DNA from: Priapulus caudatus | Lineage: Eukaryota > Priapulida > Priapulimorpha > Priapulimorphida > Priapulidae | DNA length: 31,531 nt | NCBI RefSeq assembly: GCF_000485595.1 | Contig: NW_014577072.1 | Coordinates: forward strand, 458,433-489,963 | Direction of reading: 5' to 3' | In this document: piece by piece, positions 21,501 to 30,530 of the stretch | How positions within the stretch are numbered: position 1 is the first letter of the stretch | How the letters are laid out: each line of letters starts with the position of its first letter | The notes under the pieces: model-generated | Databases searched by the model: none | Seen by the model: the letters and a program-made list of their open reading frames with translations, nothing else | What the model was told of the DNA's origin: nothing | Made by a program: the position numbers and the translations under genes

Positions 21501-22834
21501 ACTGATTCGCTGGTCGTTTTGGTCAGACATGGCATCTGTGCAGGTGTCGAAGTACCTCTGTAGCGTGTCTACTTGCTGACACAAGATGTCTCTGAACGTC
21601 TCCATCTCAGCTAGTTTCTCCTTCAGCCCACGCCCTCTTTGCTACATTATATGACATTACGTAAGCCCTCAACTCTAGCCATTTTTTAGTAACATGATAT
21701 CACTCACGTTATATCATACGAACGAAACAAAGAGTCGTAAATATTTCCAGCCAATTTACTGGCTAGTATCGTACATTTTTCCCCCTCCAATCAACACAGG
21801 CAGCAGTTAACTTGAACGACTTCTCAACCCAGCCCACATGCCGACCTTATTTTTCAGTAATTGGTCATGTCTTGCCCCCCCCCCACTCTACCCCACCCAG
21901 GCCACCCCACTCTACCCCACCCAGGCCTACCCCATCTACCCCACCCAGGCCCTACCCCACTCTACCCCACCCAGGCCTATCCCACTCCTACTCACCTAGG
22001 CCTAACCCACCTCTACCCCACCCAGGCCCTACCCATTCTTTTTTCTTTTGTTCCCCACCCAGGCCTATCACTGTCTACCCCACCCAGGCCTACCCCATTC
22101 TACCCACCATGCCTCCTTCAGTCTTCCCCCACCCAGGCCTATCCCACTCTACCCCACCCAGGCCTACCCCACTCTACCCCACCCAGGCCTACCCCATTCT
22201 ACCCCACCCAGGCCTCCCCCAGTCTACCCCACCCAGGCCTAACCCACTCTACCCCACCCAGGCATACCCCACTCTACCCCACCCAGGCCTCTCCAGTCTC
22301 CCCACCAGGGCCCTATCCCACTCTACCCCACCCAGGCCTTAACCCACTCTTCACCCCACCCAGCCTTACCCCCATTCTACCCCCACCACAGGCCTCCCCC
22401 AGCTACCCTACCCAGGCCCTACCCCAACTCTACCCCCAACCCAGCCTATCACTCTACCCACCCAGGCCTATCCCACTCTACCCCACCCAGGACCCTACCA
22501 ATTCTACCCCCACCCAGGTCTACCCCACCTCCCCACTCTTACCCCACCCAGGCCTACCCCACCTCGCCCGGGCTCATCTCACGCCGCCCCGCTCCCACCC
22601 GGCCGGGCTCACCTTGAATGACGAGGTGCTCGTTGTTGACAGGCTGTTTGCTGACGTGATAGAGATGAGCGAGCCGTGCCGGTGCAGGTTGTTCTCGCTG
22701 CCGAAGCCAGAGTCGGCCTTGTAGTTCTCGAGCGCCTCGACCCAGCGCTGGCGGTCGTCGCCATCGCCACAGCGCAGGTACCACACGTTGTCGTTTACTT
22801 GTATATCGAACCGGCACTCGTCGAACTCGTGCGG
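15545..22834 (-). CDS. CERT1: Ceramide transfer protein CERT (START/PH/FFAT), 5'-partial, twelve exons
   Basis: Minus-strand exons, in gene order: 22834-22613, 21641-21503, 20989-20900, 20536-20406, 20025-19918, 19675-19589, 19182-19093, 18946-18848, 18649-18517, 16906-16713, 16558-16432, 15672-15545. All borders are GT-AG and all phases agree; they give 515 residues to the stop. CERT carries ceramide from ER to Golgi for sphingomyelin synthesis: PH binds Golgi PI4P, FFAT binds ER VAP proteins and START holds ceramide. Present here: the second half of PH ([15 protein letters not shown]), the serine-rich motif, the middle coiled coil, FFAT (EFFDAVD) and a complete START domain ending [16 protein letters not shown]. 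The human protein is 598-624 residues, so roughly 80 residues (start of PH) are missing; no upstream exon was recognised to 31531. Identification is very firm; completeness is not. Confidence 0.94.
16432..16906 (-). CDS. CERT1: CERT START-domain exons with ceramide-contact residues
   Basis: Exons 16906-16713 and 16558-16432, with the end of the preceding exon (18649-18517), hold the ceramide pocket. By position against human CERT, the contact residues map as Arg442 = R in VRKDWD, Gln467 = Q in EYQHHK, Asn504 = N in VVANYS and Tyr553 = Y in LTYTSQ: all kept. Glu446 falls on the second D of RKDWD, a conservative Glu-to-Asp change. The fold is therefore expected to bind ceramide. Exon 16906 is preceded on the intron side by a 30-bp minisatellite. 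Confidence 0.85.
16917..17205. repeat. 30-bp minisatellite abutting a CERT splice acceptor
   Basis: About ten copies of a unit like GAACAAGGTACAATACGTTA plus GATATGTTGT, with 28-31 bp spacing. It starts ten bases outside the CERT exon 16906-16713, so in the transcript it forms the last 290 bases of the intron. Read in the sense of CERT, each unit contains CTAAC, a branch-point-like pentamer. Confidence 0.85.
17518..17557. repeat. Telomere-like motif followed by poly(A)
   Basis: CCCTAACCCAAACCCTATT is followed by a run of about 16 A and then AT-rich TTGTTGTAAA repeats. It may be the tail of the tRNA-like repeat nearby, or a tiny interstitial telomeric motif. Confidence 0.5.
17690..17757 (-). 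repeat. tRNA-like sequence, probable SINE head or tRNA pseudogene
   Basis: On the minus strand, TAGCCGAACGCG (17748-17737) resembles a polymerase III A box and GGATCGAATCC (17704-17694) is a good B box (GGTTCGANTCC). Their spacing of about 44 bases is right for a tRNA-type promoter. The T arm has only part of its pairing (GG/CC around ATCGAAT), and I cannot close an acceptor stem, so this is not a functional tRNA. The sequence after it on the minus strand is AT/T-rich. It lies in a CERT intron, in the same orientation as the gene. Confidence 0.5.
17758..18516. other. CERT intron interior without recognised features
   Basis: No coding similarity was seen. There are C-rich runs at about 18209-18216 and 18247-18256 and phrases such as TTTGACCCTTGCCCCCCCAA that look like old repeat sequence. 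An imperfect GGGTCAAAGGGTTA lies near 17849. Confidence 0.4.
19346..19518. mobile_element. pogo/Tigger-type MITE in CERT intron
   Basis: The ends are CAGTGAAACCCCGATTTTAC on the left and, as complement, CAGTGTAGCCCCGTTATAAC on the right, flanked on both sides by TA within TA-rich sequence. TA target sites and CAGTG termini with the CCCCG..TAACG pattern are typical of pogo/Tigger (Tc1-mariner) miniature elements. It is 173 bp with no coding content. A longer relative lies at 28536. Confidence 0.75.
19589..19675 (-). CDS. CERT1: CERT exon carrying the FFAT motif
   Basis: Twenty-nine codons in phase 0 reading [20 protein letters not shown] and on through an acidic tail. EFFDAVD with acidic residues before it is the FFAT motif that docks CERT on VAP-A/VAP-B at the ER. 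The two phenylalanines and the D-A core match the vertebrate protein, with D in place of E at the last core position. Confidence 0.9.
21041..21357. mobile_element. MITE with CAGTACAC termini in CERT intron
   Basis: The left end CAGTACACAATCTATTATCC and the right end CAGTACACCATCTATTATCC (complement) match over about 22 bp; the next bases CGAAA/CGAGA still agree in part. It is 317 bp. TA precedes the left end but not the right, so the target duplication is not intact. The element is of pogo/Tigger type by its CAGT terminus. It lies close upstream of the CERT exon 20989-20900. Confidence 0.7.
21871..22565. repeat. 25-bp C-rich minisatellite in CERT intron
   Basis: Roughly 27 copies of CTACCCCACCCAGGCCTACC followed by CCACT, with variants and short losses. 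It fills most of the intron between the PH exon (ends 22613) and the coiled-coil exon (starts 21641). The plus strand is almost devoid of G except in AGGCC. In the CERT transcript the array is therefore G-rich, with GGGG and GGG runs in every unit. Long proline-rich frames across it are artefacts. Confidence 0.92.
22613..22834 (-). CDS. CERT1: CERT exon: end of PH domain and serine-rich motif
   Basis: Seventy-four codons in phase 0. The first part closes the PH domain: the core tryptophan of VWYLRC, then the carboxyl helix [12 protein letters not shown]. It is followed by [20 protein letters not shown], the counterpart of the mammalian serine-rich motif, where PKD phosphorylates the first serine and casein kinase 1 extends phosphorylation to switch CERT off. 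The first serine and the spaced serine/threonine pattern are kept, so the same control is likely. The acceptor at 22835-22836 lies at the edge of a roughly 50-bp tandem repeat that recreates similar CAGCTG/CGGCTG acceptor-like sites upstream. Confidence 0.9.
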
Positions 22835-23030
22835 CTGAAACGGGTCGCGAGGTCAAGGGTCAAGATTCTGCGCTGAGCTCGGGCGGCTGAACGGAGATCA
22901 GAGGTTATGCTGCCCGATCGAGCTCGTGCAGCTGAAATGGGTCACAAGGTCAAAGGTCAAGATGCTTTGCTGAACTTTGGCAGCTGAAAGGGGATCCAAT
23001 GGTCCAGTGCTACACTGCTTTATCCAATCT
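22826..23030. repeat. About 50-bp imperfect tandem repeat at CERT PH-exon acceptor
   Basis: Four related units start near 22826, 22878, 22923 and 22975. Copies 1 and 3 share CTCGTGC(G/A)GCTGAAA and then GGTCAAGGGTCAAG or GGTCAAAGGTCAAG. The first unit spans the 5' border of the CERT exon, so each repeat carries a version of its splice acceptor. Confidence 0.65.
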
Positions 23031-23664
23031 GTGTGGCTGGTGACTATACTAAAGGTTACGCTCCTTCAAGGAAATTGGATGGAAATAAATTCTGGACATG
23101 ATCATGGGTTGCTTTAACAACTCGGTCAAGGCTGAAATAGTAACACGGATGAATAGCGCTTCGACAAAATGGTGTTCGATCACAATGTAAAATGTTGGGC
23201 TGCTTCGTGGGTTTACTCCAGTGGCCAAAGGAAGTGTCAGGGGTTACCTTGCACATGTCAAAGGGTTGGGCTGCTTCCCATACCTCCGCAGTTGCAGCTG
23301 ATCATGAAGATGCACGCAGCTGACAATGCTGGGCCGGTTGCTTATGCAGTGCACACGTGTCTAACCTAGTTAGAAACAGCTTGCACAGCTGCAGATATGC
23401 CTCGTGCCCTTATCCAGGAGGTTAACGTTTAACTTCAGTAGTTAGTATCAGAAGTAGATACTAGGGAAGTATAGTCGCCTATTATTATCTACTTCTGTTA
23501 GTACGTAGTTCCAGTGTAGTAAACTCATGGAGTTTTCAAACAACATAGATATGAATTGGCTTCAATTTATCTCTCGCTGTATTTTCGTGCTCATGCTACT
23601 TTGCTATAAATACCAAATGCGAAGAAGGCAAAAGGAAACAGGCTAAGAAGAAAGGAAGTAGCAC
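23031..23664. other. Non-coding sequence upstream of the CERT PH exon
   Basis: No exon for the start of the CERT PH domain was recognised. There is one small hairpin, AGAAGTAGATA near 23451 with its inverse TATCTACTTCT near 23487. Confidence 0.4.
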
Positions 23665-23673
23665 ACACGTATC

Positions 23674-23759
23674 TAGCTCTAGAACTATATAGCCCTTCGC
23701 TCTGCCATACGCACTTCTACAGGCCTGTGGCAGAGGGAAGGGCTATAGTTATAGAGCTA
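23674..23759. mobile_element. 86-bp hairpin MITE with 9-bp target duplication
   Basis: The element begins TAGCTCTAGAACTATA and ends with the near-complement TATAGTTATAGAGCTA. The arms pair over about 33 bp (through AGCCCTTC/GAAGGGCT and CTCTGCCA/TGGCAGAG), leaving a loop of roughly 18 bases. ACACGTATC lies directly outside both ends (23665-23673 and 23760-23768). A 9-bp duplication points to Mutator-like transposases. It is too small to encode anything. Confidence 0.8.
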
Positions 23760-23768
23760 ACACGTATC

Positions 23769-25060
23769 ATGAGTAAAATGTGTAATGCGTAGTCTATCTC
23801 AAGTTAGCCACCCAGCTACGGCTCTCAAACACATCTATAATTTAAGAACAAGATGTTTTATTTATCCCTGCGCAATGTGTAATGAATGAAATGTACTAGA
23901 AAAATAGCATCACCGGACATGATGGAAGAACTGGAATGTACATACTACAACATTATGCTAATGTGTTCATACAGTGACCAACAGAAGTGAACAAAACCTC
24001 TCACCAATCAATCAAGCACCGCACAGAGAAACGTGTACACTAAAATCTCTCGGCATGCCATATAAAAGCCTAGCTTTTCTCTTCTGGTTTCCTGGTATAA
24101 CCGAACAATGCCCGGTACAGAATGTTCATGAATGCGTGGTTAGCGTTGATTTTGACCGTATATATATATAACGATTTCGATATTGTTCAGGTTTTCTTAT
24201 TATAGTAATTAATGTGCACGTATGCAAGTAATGCCGTCACTCCACTGGTGCCATCGTGGCTGCTTAGTGCTTACAGACCGCAGCATTAAAAAACTAACAA
24301 TTTCACAGGACTATGATTTATCGATTAAATCCAATTAATCTTACAAGAGGTATAGCACACAAATCAGGATGCAATACATGCTTGAATCGGGGGGGGGGCA
24401 TAGACACACAGGTCTCAGGTTATGCAATGCAAAACATGGGAGACGCGAGTTTTTAAACTGCAAGGTATAGTGCACATGATATACGAGATAAAGGAGATTA
24501 GGCCTGAGACAGGGCACTTGGAACAGAATCAGTGAAAACTGAAAATATGATGTCAACTTACTTTCCTACCTGCTATAGCCGCTCAACGTTTGGAACGTGC
24601 CGTGTCACTCATTTACTTATCGTAATACTAAGAGAAGTTTTATGATATCATCACATAATGCCATAATGCCAATTCCTAAAAAGCAGGCAATCTTCTACCG
24701 CTAGCAGATTGCACACGCGCAATATCTCGAGATTTGGTTCAAGAATGCATCTTTATATGGACAAAATTTAAATGGTCGTGATATTTATAACTTGTCGAGT
24801 ACCAGCGACCGAATTGGATTTGACTCACCCAAAGTCATTCGTTTGCGACTGGAAATTGCTTTGCACAAAAGTTCCGTGGATAATCGCAATGCTCTTACGA
24901 CAACTCCGTCGGATGACTCTGAATCTGGGCGAAGCTACAGAAGCGTGTGATTGGTCTGAACACACGTCAGAGGCTAGCAATAACGATACGAGACGGTTTC
25001 TTGCTAACAACAAATTTCCTGTTATAGAAAATTTGCACTACCCTGTGAAATCAATTCTTT

Positions 25061-25099
<39 letters not shown>

Positions 25100-26225
25100 C
25101 ATCTTGGTCCTGATTTCACTTACGTATGCGTATTACTCGGTGGTTATTGAAAACCCACTAATTCAAGAACAAATATGTCTTTATCATATAGGTATTCTAT
25201 CTTGTTTAGAACTTTGTGCTGTCTACCATGTGCTATGACTACCATAGCTTATGTGCGTAGCAACATCGCCTGTGGTGTAATAACCGAGCCACGTGCTTAC
25301 GACTACTAGTATGTCATCTTATCAAAATCACACGGTCACATGCCTGCGACCATGCCAATCCCGGAAAACACCCATTCACACAAGAGCACACTTGCAACTA
25401 GGTCATAACACTTACCATCTTAGTATCCGGGTGGCAGGATTTGTAAAATTACTTTTAAGGAGCACACCTGATCATATTACGCGGGTAATACAGTATTTTA
25501 CCAATGCAATGCCCATCTTATTATGGTATAGCATTGCCTAACTAGTGTATATTGAGTGCCTTCATCGGTAGCAGTTATAATCTATACCACGCATTCTGTA
25601 CAGGCAGTATAATCCTAATATATAATGGAACATCAATTGCTATTGCATGCCCACTAATTATATTTGGGAAATTATGCATTCAACAATCACCAATAACTTT
25701 TATTCATACGAATGTGCATTATATTTCTCGAGACCGTTTACAAGCGCTGGTGGATGGAGAGATACGCGCATTCCCGAAGTTTGTGTAGAATTACGCTCCT
25801 TCTCGGCCGTTTCATAGAAGCAACAAGTACAGTGCAAACATTTTGCTGCCTTTTTACCTCTTTCAAACAACAAGCTTCCAACTTGAGAATATCCAAGACT
25901 TACCTATCATGAAACGTGTACGAAATTTCATCACCTATGGCAGTAGTGTCCATCAGAAATCACAGTAGAAAATCGGAAGAATCGCCTGGCAGTATTTACT
26001 TGAACAAACTTGGTAGGAAGACCTCATAATAATGTAAACAGCGAATGCGCATGAAATGCGAATGAAATGTGCAGGGAGCAAGGACATGATCTACTAGATT
26101 ATTGTACCTATATATATATATATGTGTATGCTTGAAAATTCTCGATTACCAAGACACGAAAAGCCACACTCATACCACCACTCAAGCCACACTCATCACC
26201 ACCAAGAATGCATGTTACCTTGTGT
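23769..26225. other. Gene-free AT-rich region
   Basis: No recognised protein. It contains a G run (about 24390-24398), TA microsatellites at about 25064-25094 and 26110-26123, and several unremarkable open frames under 115 codons with no recognisable motif or splice context. It may be intron of CERT if the missing 5' exons lie further right. Confidence 0.4.
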
Positions 26226-26227
26226 TA

Positions 26228-26582
26228 TATCATGCAAACTGGTCACGCGAATAGGGAAATATAGATATTACCAGGAGTATCATAATATCAGGAGTGTATA
26301 ATAATACTAAACAGACTATATAGGTCTATATAGATCTATATAGATAGGCTATCTAGGTCTATCCTGAAGTGATGTTATGATATTACCACGAACACCTGTA
26401 TACATAAACACATGATGAACGTATGACGAAAGGATAGTATCAGGAGTAAGATAATAAGAAACGTTACATATATGATATCAGGAGTTAAAATAATGACAAA
26501 TTTGTCATTATTAATTCCTGATGATATTCGTATATATCAGGATCTACTCCTGATATATATATATATATATATATATATCAGG
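26228..26582. repeat. Cluster of TATCAGGAGT motifs, TA repeats and a hairpin
   Basis: Motifs of the type TATCAGGAGT or their complement occur at least seven times in about 350 bp, in both orientations, mixed with TCTATATAG palindromes (about 26318-26350) and a TA run (about 26554-26577). A strong hairpin lies at 26474-26528: GATATCAGGAGTTAAAATAA pairs with its near-complement on the far side of TGACAAATTTGTCA. The same motif recurs in the hairpin at 27104. Confidence 0.65.
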
Positions 26583-27103
26583 AATCACGTTCACCCTCTA
26601 CGCATTGCTTTACTGTGACACATGTGACATGTATGCCCAAACTGTCTTGCCGCACACATACAACCTGGCTTGCGCAATCGACACGAATTCTCCCTTTATT
26701 ATTACTTTAGAAAATGTACAAGCAATTTCTGCCAGTATTTATGGGGCCACATTTGTCAGAGACGGCAGTACATTTTCGCTACCACTCTTCAGTCAACCAT
26801 ACGATCAACTAGGTGCTCAGTAGCGCACGTGATATAGCGGCATCTTCGGGGTTGGGTGCTTCCGAACACACTGACCTTGAAATGCCTCGTTCTAACGTAC
26901 GTACATGAATGACATACTACATGTATCGGTACGCACTTGTGTTTACATGTACACATACTCACACATACACACACGCTCTGCACGTGTGATAGGGAAGCTG
27001 GCCTTGGCACGCCTTAATTTATTGTTTAGATACAGCCATGCAATATGGATCGCGTACATGTAGGCCTATGCGCCATCGGAATAGACTACGCAGGACTCAG
27101 GAG

Positions 27104-27154
27104 TAGTACCAGGAATTGAAAAACACACTTTTTTATTCACTCCTGGTGATACTA
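27104..27154. repeat. Hairpin related to the TATCAGGAGT family
   Basis: TAGTACCAGGAATTGAAAAA (from 27104) and TAGTATCACCAGGAGTGAAT (complement, ending at 27154) form an imperfect stem of about 20 bp. The shared CAGGAGT core links it with the cluster at 26228-26582. Confidence 0.55.
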
Positions 27155-27341
27155 TACTAAACATAGTATATTTTCTTGGTTGGTGGGAATAGGCGTAGTT
27201 TGAACTATTTTCCTATATACTATACGGGTTACACTCATCTCCATCACTTTGATTGTATGACAAAGACGTGCAGTCAGAGCCATTGTCTTCTCACTACAAA
27301 GGCATTGATGGATTTCGACTAAATTTCTGTTTCATTACCAT

Positions 27342-27440
27342 AAAACCGCTGCTACGCCGTAACTGCAAAACCGCTGCTATGCCGTAACTAACAGCTGCTA
27401 ACCGCTGCTATGCCGTAACGCATAAACTGCTAAGCCGTCG
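27342..27440. repeat. Short tandem repeat CCGCTGCTATGCCGTAAC
   Basis: Three good copies and one partial copy of a unit around AAAACCGCTGCTATGCCGTA, spaced 25-35 bp apart. No gene context is seen. Confidence 0.7.
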
Positions 27441-28535
27441 TTGGATTAGCATTAAGCCGCTCCCTTATTAACACAAACCACTAATTAATGCACGAATTAG
27501 GCATCTCAAAATCACCCTACAAAGAACTTATGTGTACATATATGTATCGCAAAGAATTCCCCCAAACATTTAGTCTGGTTATTTGTCCACACATTTCAGT
27601 CAGATACACAACACAGTGATTTCTTTGGCTTCACATACACACAAGCCTAAATGCACCAAAAATATAATGGCTTTATACATTCACAATGATGCTCAACGAA
27701 ATTTTCTCTAGATCTGCTAAACAGCAACGTGCGCTAGACATTATACCATAACGGTAACCTTTGCTAAGTATTCACATGCCAACCAGGATCAGGATCTCAT
27801 TAGTCGGTCAGGTCAGCAGGTGAAATCATGCTACTGGTGTGAACTTAAGTGTAAAGGTAAGTCATGCCTATTGATTGGTTTTAAACACCCTGAATCCACA
27901 TGAAATTGTGAATGATTTAAAAAGATGAGACTGTGTTACTAGCTTGTTTTATTAAATTGCAATTATTGCTGATATTAATATTGTATTCTACAGTCAACCA
28001 AATGTCACTCAAGGTAAACCACTGTGTCTTTTATAGACAAGTGTCCGTTAAACTCCGTTTAATAGATCTATGTGGTTTCACTGTACTGCCAATCAAGGGA
28101 AAGTCACAAATCTAATTTATGTTTGCCTGTTCTGTAGAGTTATCCACTAACACAGGTTTGACTATACCAAAAAAAACGTACAAACTACACCGCACTAAAA
28201 CACTACAAACACTATACAAAACACCACGAAACAACCTTTTCATGCAGGATGGCAAATCTTCCAATAATAGCTTTGTGCTGAAAATTGACCTTGTGAGAAG
28301 CAGGATGTACCGATCCTGTTTAGTATCACGAGATATCCAAACAAATGCCACAGTGCTAAGTATATGTGTAAACATGGCCACTGAACATAGTGATAACAAC
28401 TAGAGTTGGTAATCTGCAGGATAGTATCAGATAAATAACATGGATAGGTTTACGCACTTTACGGTTACAAGTAGTTTCATACTAACATAGTAATAGTAGT
28501 AGTAAAATCAAGAAAATGGATATATATACATTATA
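27441..28535. other. Gene-free stretch
   Basis: Open frames of up to 95 codons occur on both strands of the same segment (28112-28403) without recognisable similarity, codon signal or splice context. I see nothing else in this stretch. Confidence 0.4.
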
Positions 28536-28842
28536 CAGTGAAACCCCGATGTTACGCTTACACGCCCCGATTTAACGCGATAAGTCATTGGACTTTTTTT
28601 GCTCTTTCCGGAACTGAAAAGTTTTTTGGTGAGTTAAGCCGACCTTAGGTCAAAGCGACGATCGCCTATAGATGATCGCGCAACTAAATGAGTTTACATG
28701 ACTTGTTGCTATGTGGATGTTGTGTACATGACTGGGGTCAGTTTATACTCTGATTTTCTGGAACCCCGATTTAGCGTGACCCCGCTTTTTTCGCGATGAC
28801 ATTTTACGGATCTCAATTATCGCGTTATAACGGGGCCACACT
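28536..28842. mobile_element. Second pogo/Tigger-type MITE, longer relative
   Basis: It shares with the 19346 element the left end CAGTGAAACCCCGAT, the internal phrases GACCCCGCTT, TTCGCGATGACATTTTA and ATCGCGTTATAACGGGGC, and the right end CCACACT (one base off). It is about 307 bp, with extra central sequence containing a second copy of the CCCCGATTTAACGCGA motif. TA precedes the left end; the right-hand TA is lost. Confidence 0.7.
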
Positions 28843-29396
28843 TGGTTGGTTTCAATTCAATAACATTAGTTTTCTACATAAACTATGACAATTGTTAAAG
28901 TGCAAACATTGTGTGTGACACTGGACATCACGATTCACAGCTCCAAAGAATAACATTTACAATTCCAGCTTCACATTCCAAATTTACCTTCTGACCTAGA
29001 CTTTAAACTACTCGTAATGATGCACCTTTTCCTGCTGAATATCGATAGAAATGTGCAAACATCACCCAGCAAATCCAAAGTGCTCATAAATACGATCAAA
29101 GGCATATTTAATTAGGACACTACTTATCATTGTATTACTCACTGTATGAGTAGTGTCCGATGGTAAACGGTACTTGTTGAAGCCGGTGCACAAACAAGCA
29201 TTTTTAGAAACAGGAAGCTGTGTTTGGTAGTACCACCACATATTAAACGCTCATATGTACCTGCTTGCATTTATGCTGCTCTCGATTTTCAGTTATTAGC
29301 CATGCTGGAGACTGAACATGGTTACAAGGATACGCAAAACGCTCATATACGTCGAGCTGCATTCGCATTTGCGTTGAGAATGTTAAGGTCCACTCG

Positions 29397-29653
29397 CAGG
29401 GCTGTAGCCTGGGGGGAAGGGGGGCAGCTGCCCCTAGATTTTGGAGCCAAATTAAAAAATAAACTTCATAAATAACTCTAACGTGATTTATTTGGTCACT
29501 TATCCGTGAAAACCTTGTCTGAGACCCCCCCCCCCACCACCACACTATAGACGTCGATCAAGAGCTGCGCCCGTCGCTCATCATTACACAGTTGAGGCAT
29601 GAAATTTTGCCCCCCCCCCCACCTAGGAATTTGCTCAGCCGTGTACAGCCCTG
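29397..29653. mobile_element. MITE with CAGGGCTGTA ends and 5-bp duplication
   Basis: The ends are CAGGGCTGTA and TACAGCCCTG, a perfect 10-bp inverted pair, with ACTCG directly outside each (29392-29396 and 29654-29658). Inside lie a G run next to the left end and two C runs, one of them near the right end. It is 257 bp with no coding content. CAGGG ends are common in hAT elements, but those duplicate 8 bp, so the superfamily is left open. Confidence 0.7.
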
Positions 29654-29780
29654 ACTCGTAAGCAAAGTTTAGGTGCACTATATCTAAATGGTGCCACCAT
29701 TCTAAACGGACAACGATCTACATAGTGCACAATTCCAGAGAATGCACATGCAAGTAGGTTCACATGTCGTGATGAGCATT

Positions 29781-30188
29781 CAGTCATGCAGACCACAGGC
29801 ACTTAAAACGTCTCAATAAAAAAAAAGGTAAATAAACACGAAATGTTTCTCTACTCTATTTAGCCTATAATCACCTGTAAATGCCGGTCAAATCCTCATC
29901 TGCAACAGACAAGTACACCGCACGCTAGCTGCTGCACACTGACACATAAATATATAGTTATTTATATTTATTTATACATGTGTCAGTGTGCAGCAGCTAG
30001 CGTCCGGCGGCCAGCGTGTGACAGTGTGTTGCAGACGAGTATTTGGACGGCATTTACAGGAAATTGTCGGCAATAATAGGTGAAAGAGAGTAGAGAAGCA
30101 TTAAGACTTTGGTAATAAATAGATTTCGTATTTATTTAGCATTATATTTTTTTGAAACGCTCCAAGTGCCTGTGCTGCAGACTGCAGT
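29781..30188. mobile_element. About 410-bp foldback hairpin
   Basis: The whole segment folds on itself around an AT-rich centre near 29963. The inner arms CGCTAGCTGCTGCACACTGA (29923-29947, 25 bp) and 29978-30002 are perfectly complementary. Outward, CTGTAAATGCCG pairs with CGGCATTTACAG, then CTCTACTCT, TAAATAAACACGAAAT and finally ACAGGCACTT match with increasing divergence. The right arm has about 35 extra bases. No target duplication could be fixed. No coding content. Confidence 0.75.
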
Positions 30189-30239
30189 CCATCTGCGTTT
30201 CCATGCAATCATTCTATTTCATTCTAGATAACATAAAAC

Positions 30240-30403
30240 TTTAAAAGGCCTTCAGTATATGCTATAGTATTAATTATGATATAATAATACTAGTATTACT
30301 ATTAGTATTAGTAATTAGCAACAGTACATTTACAATAATATTTTATCAGATTTACGAAGCACATTATTACTATTAGTATTACTATTATAGTATTAGTATT
30401 GCT
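30240..30403. repeat. ATT/AGT-type trinucleotide-like repeats, left side
   Basis: Degenerate TATTAGTAT and ATTACTATT units flank the large palindrome. A similar and longer array lies on the other side (about 31297-31531). Confidence 0.65.
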
Positions 30404-30530
30404 GAGAGGGTCTATGTCCCCCGGGGTACTGCCGAAACGTACACTGGTACTATCTAATAGTAATATTATGCCGGACCGTACCTCGCCTACTCCACTAACG
30501 AGTCGCCTATGCCTACTCCGTAACCCTAGA

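Noticed and set aside
21812-22724. Proline-rich frames of up to 287 codons ([16 protein letters not shown] type)
   Set aside because: They are products of the 25-bp minisatellite on the strand opposite to CERT; the end of one frame merely runs through the antisense of the PH exon.
24772-25113. 113-codon frame with an (IY)n end
   Set aside because: It runs into a TA microsatellite and has no recognisable domain.
28112-28403. Overlapping 94-95 codon frames on both strands
   Set aside because: Both strands are open over the same stretch, the composition is ordinary, and no motif or splice context supports a gene.
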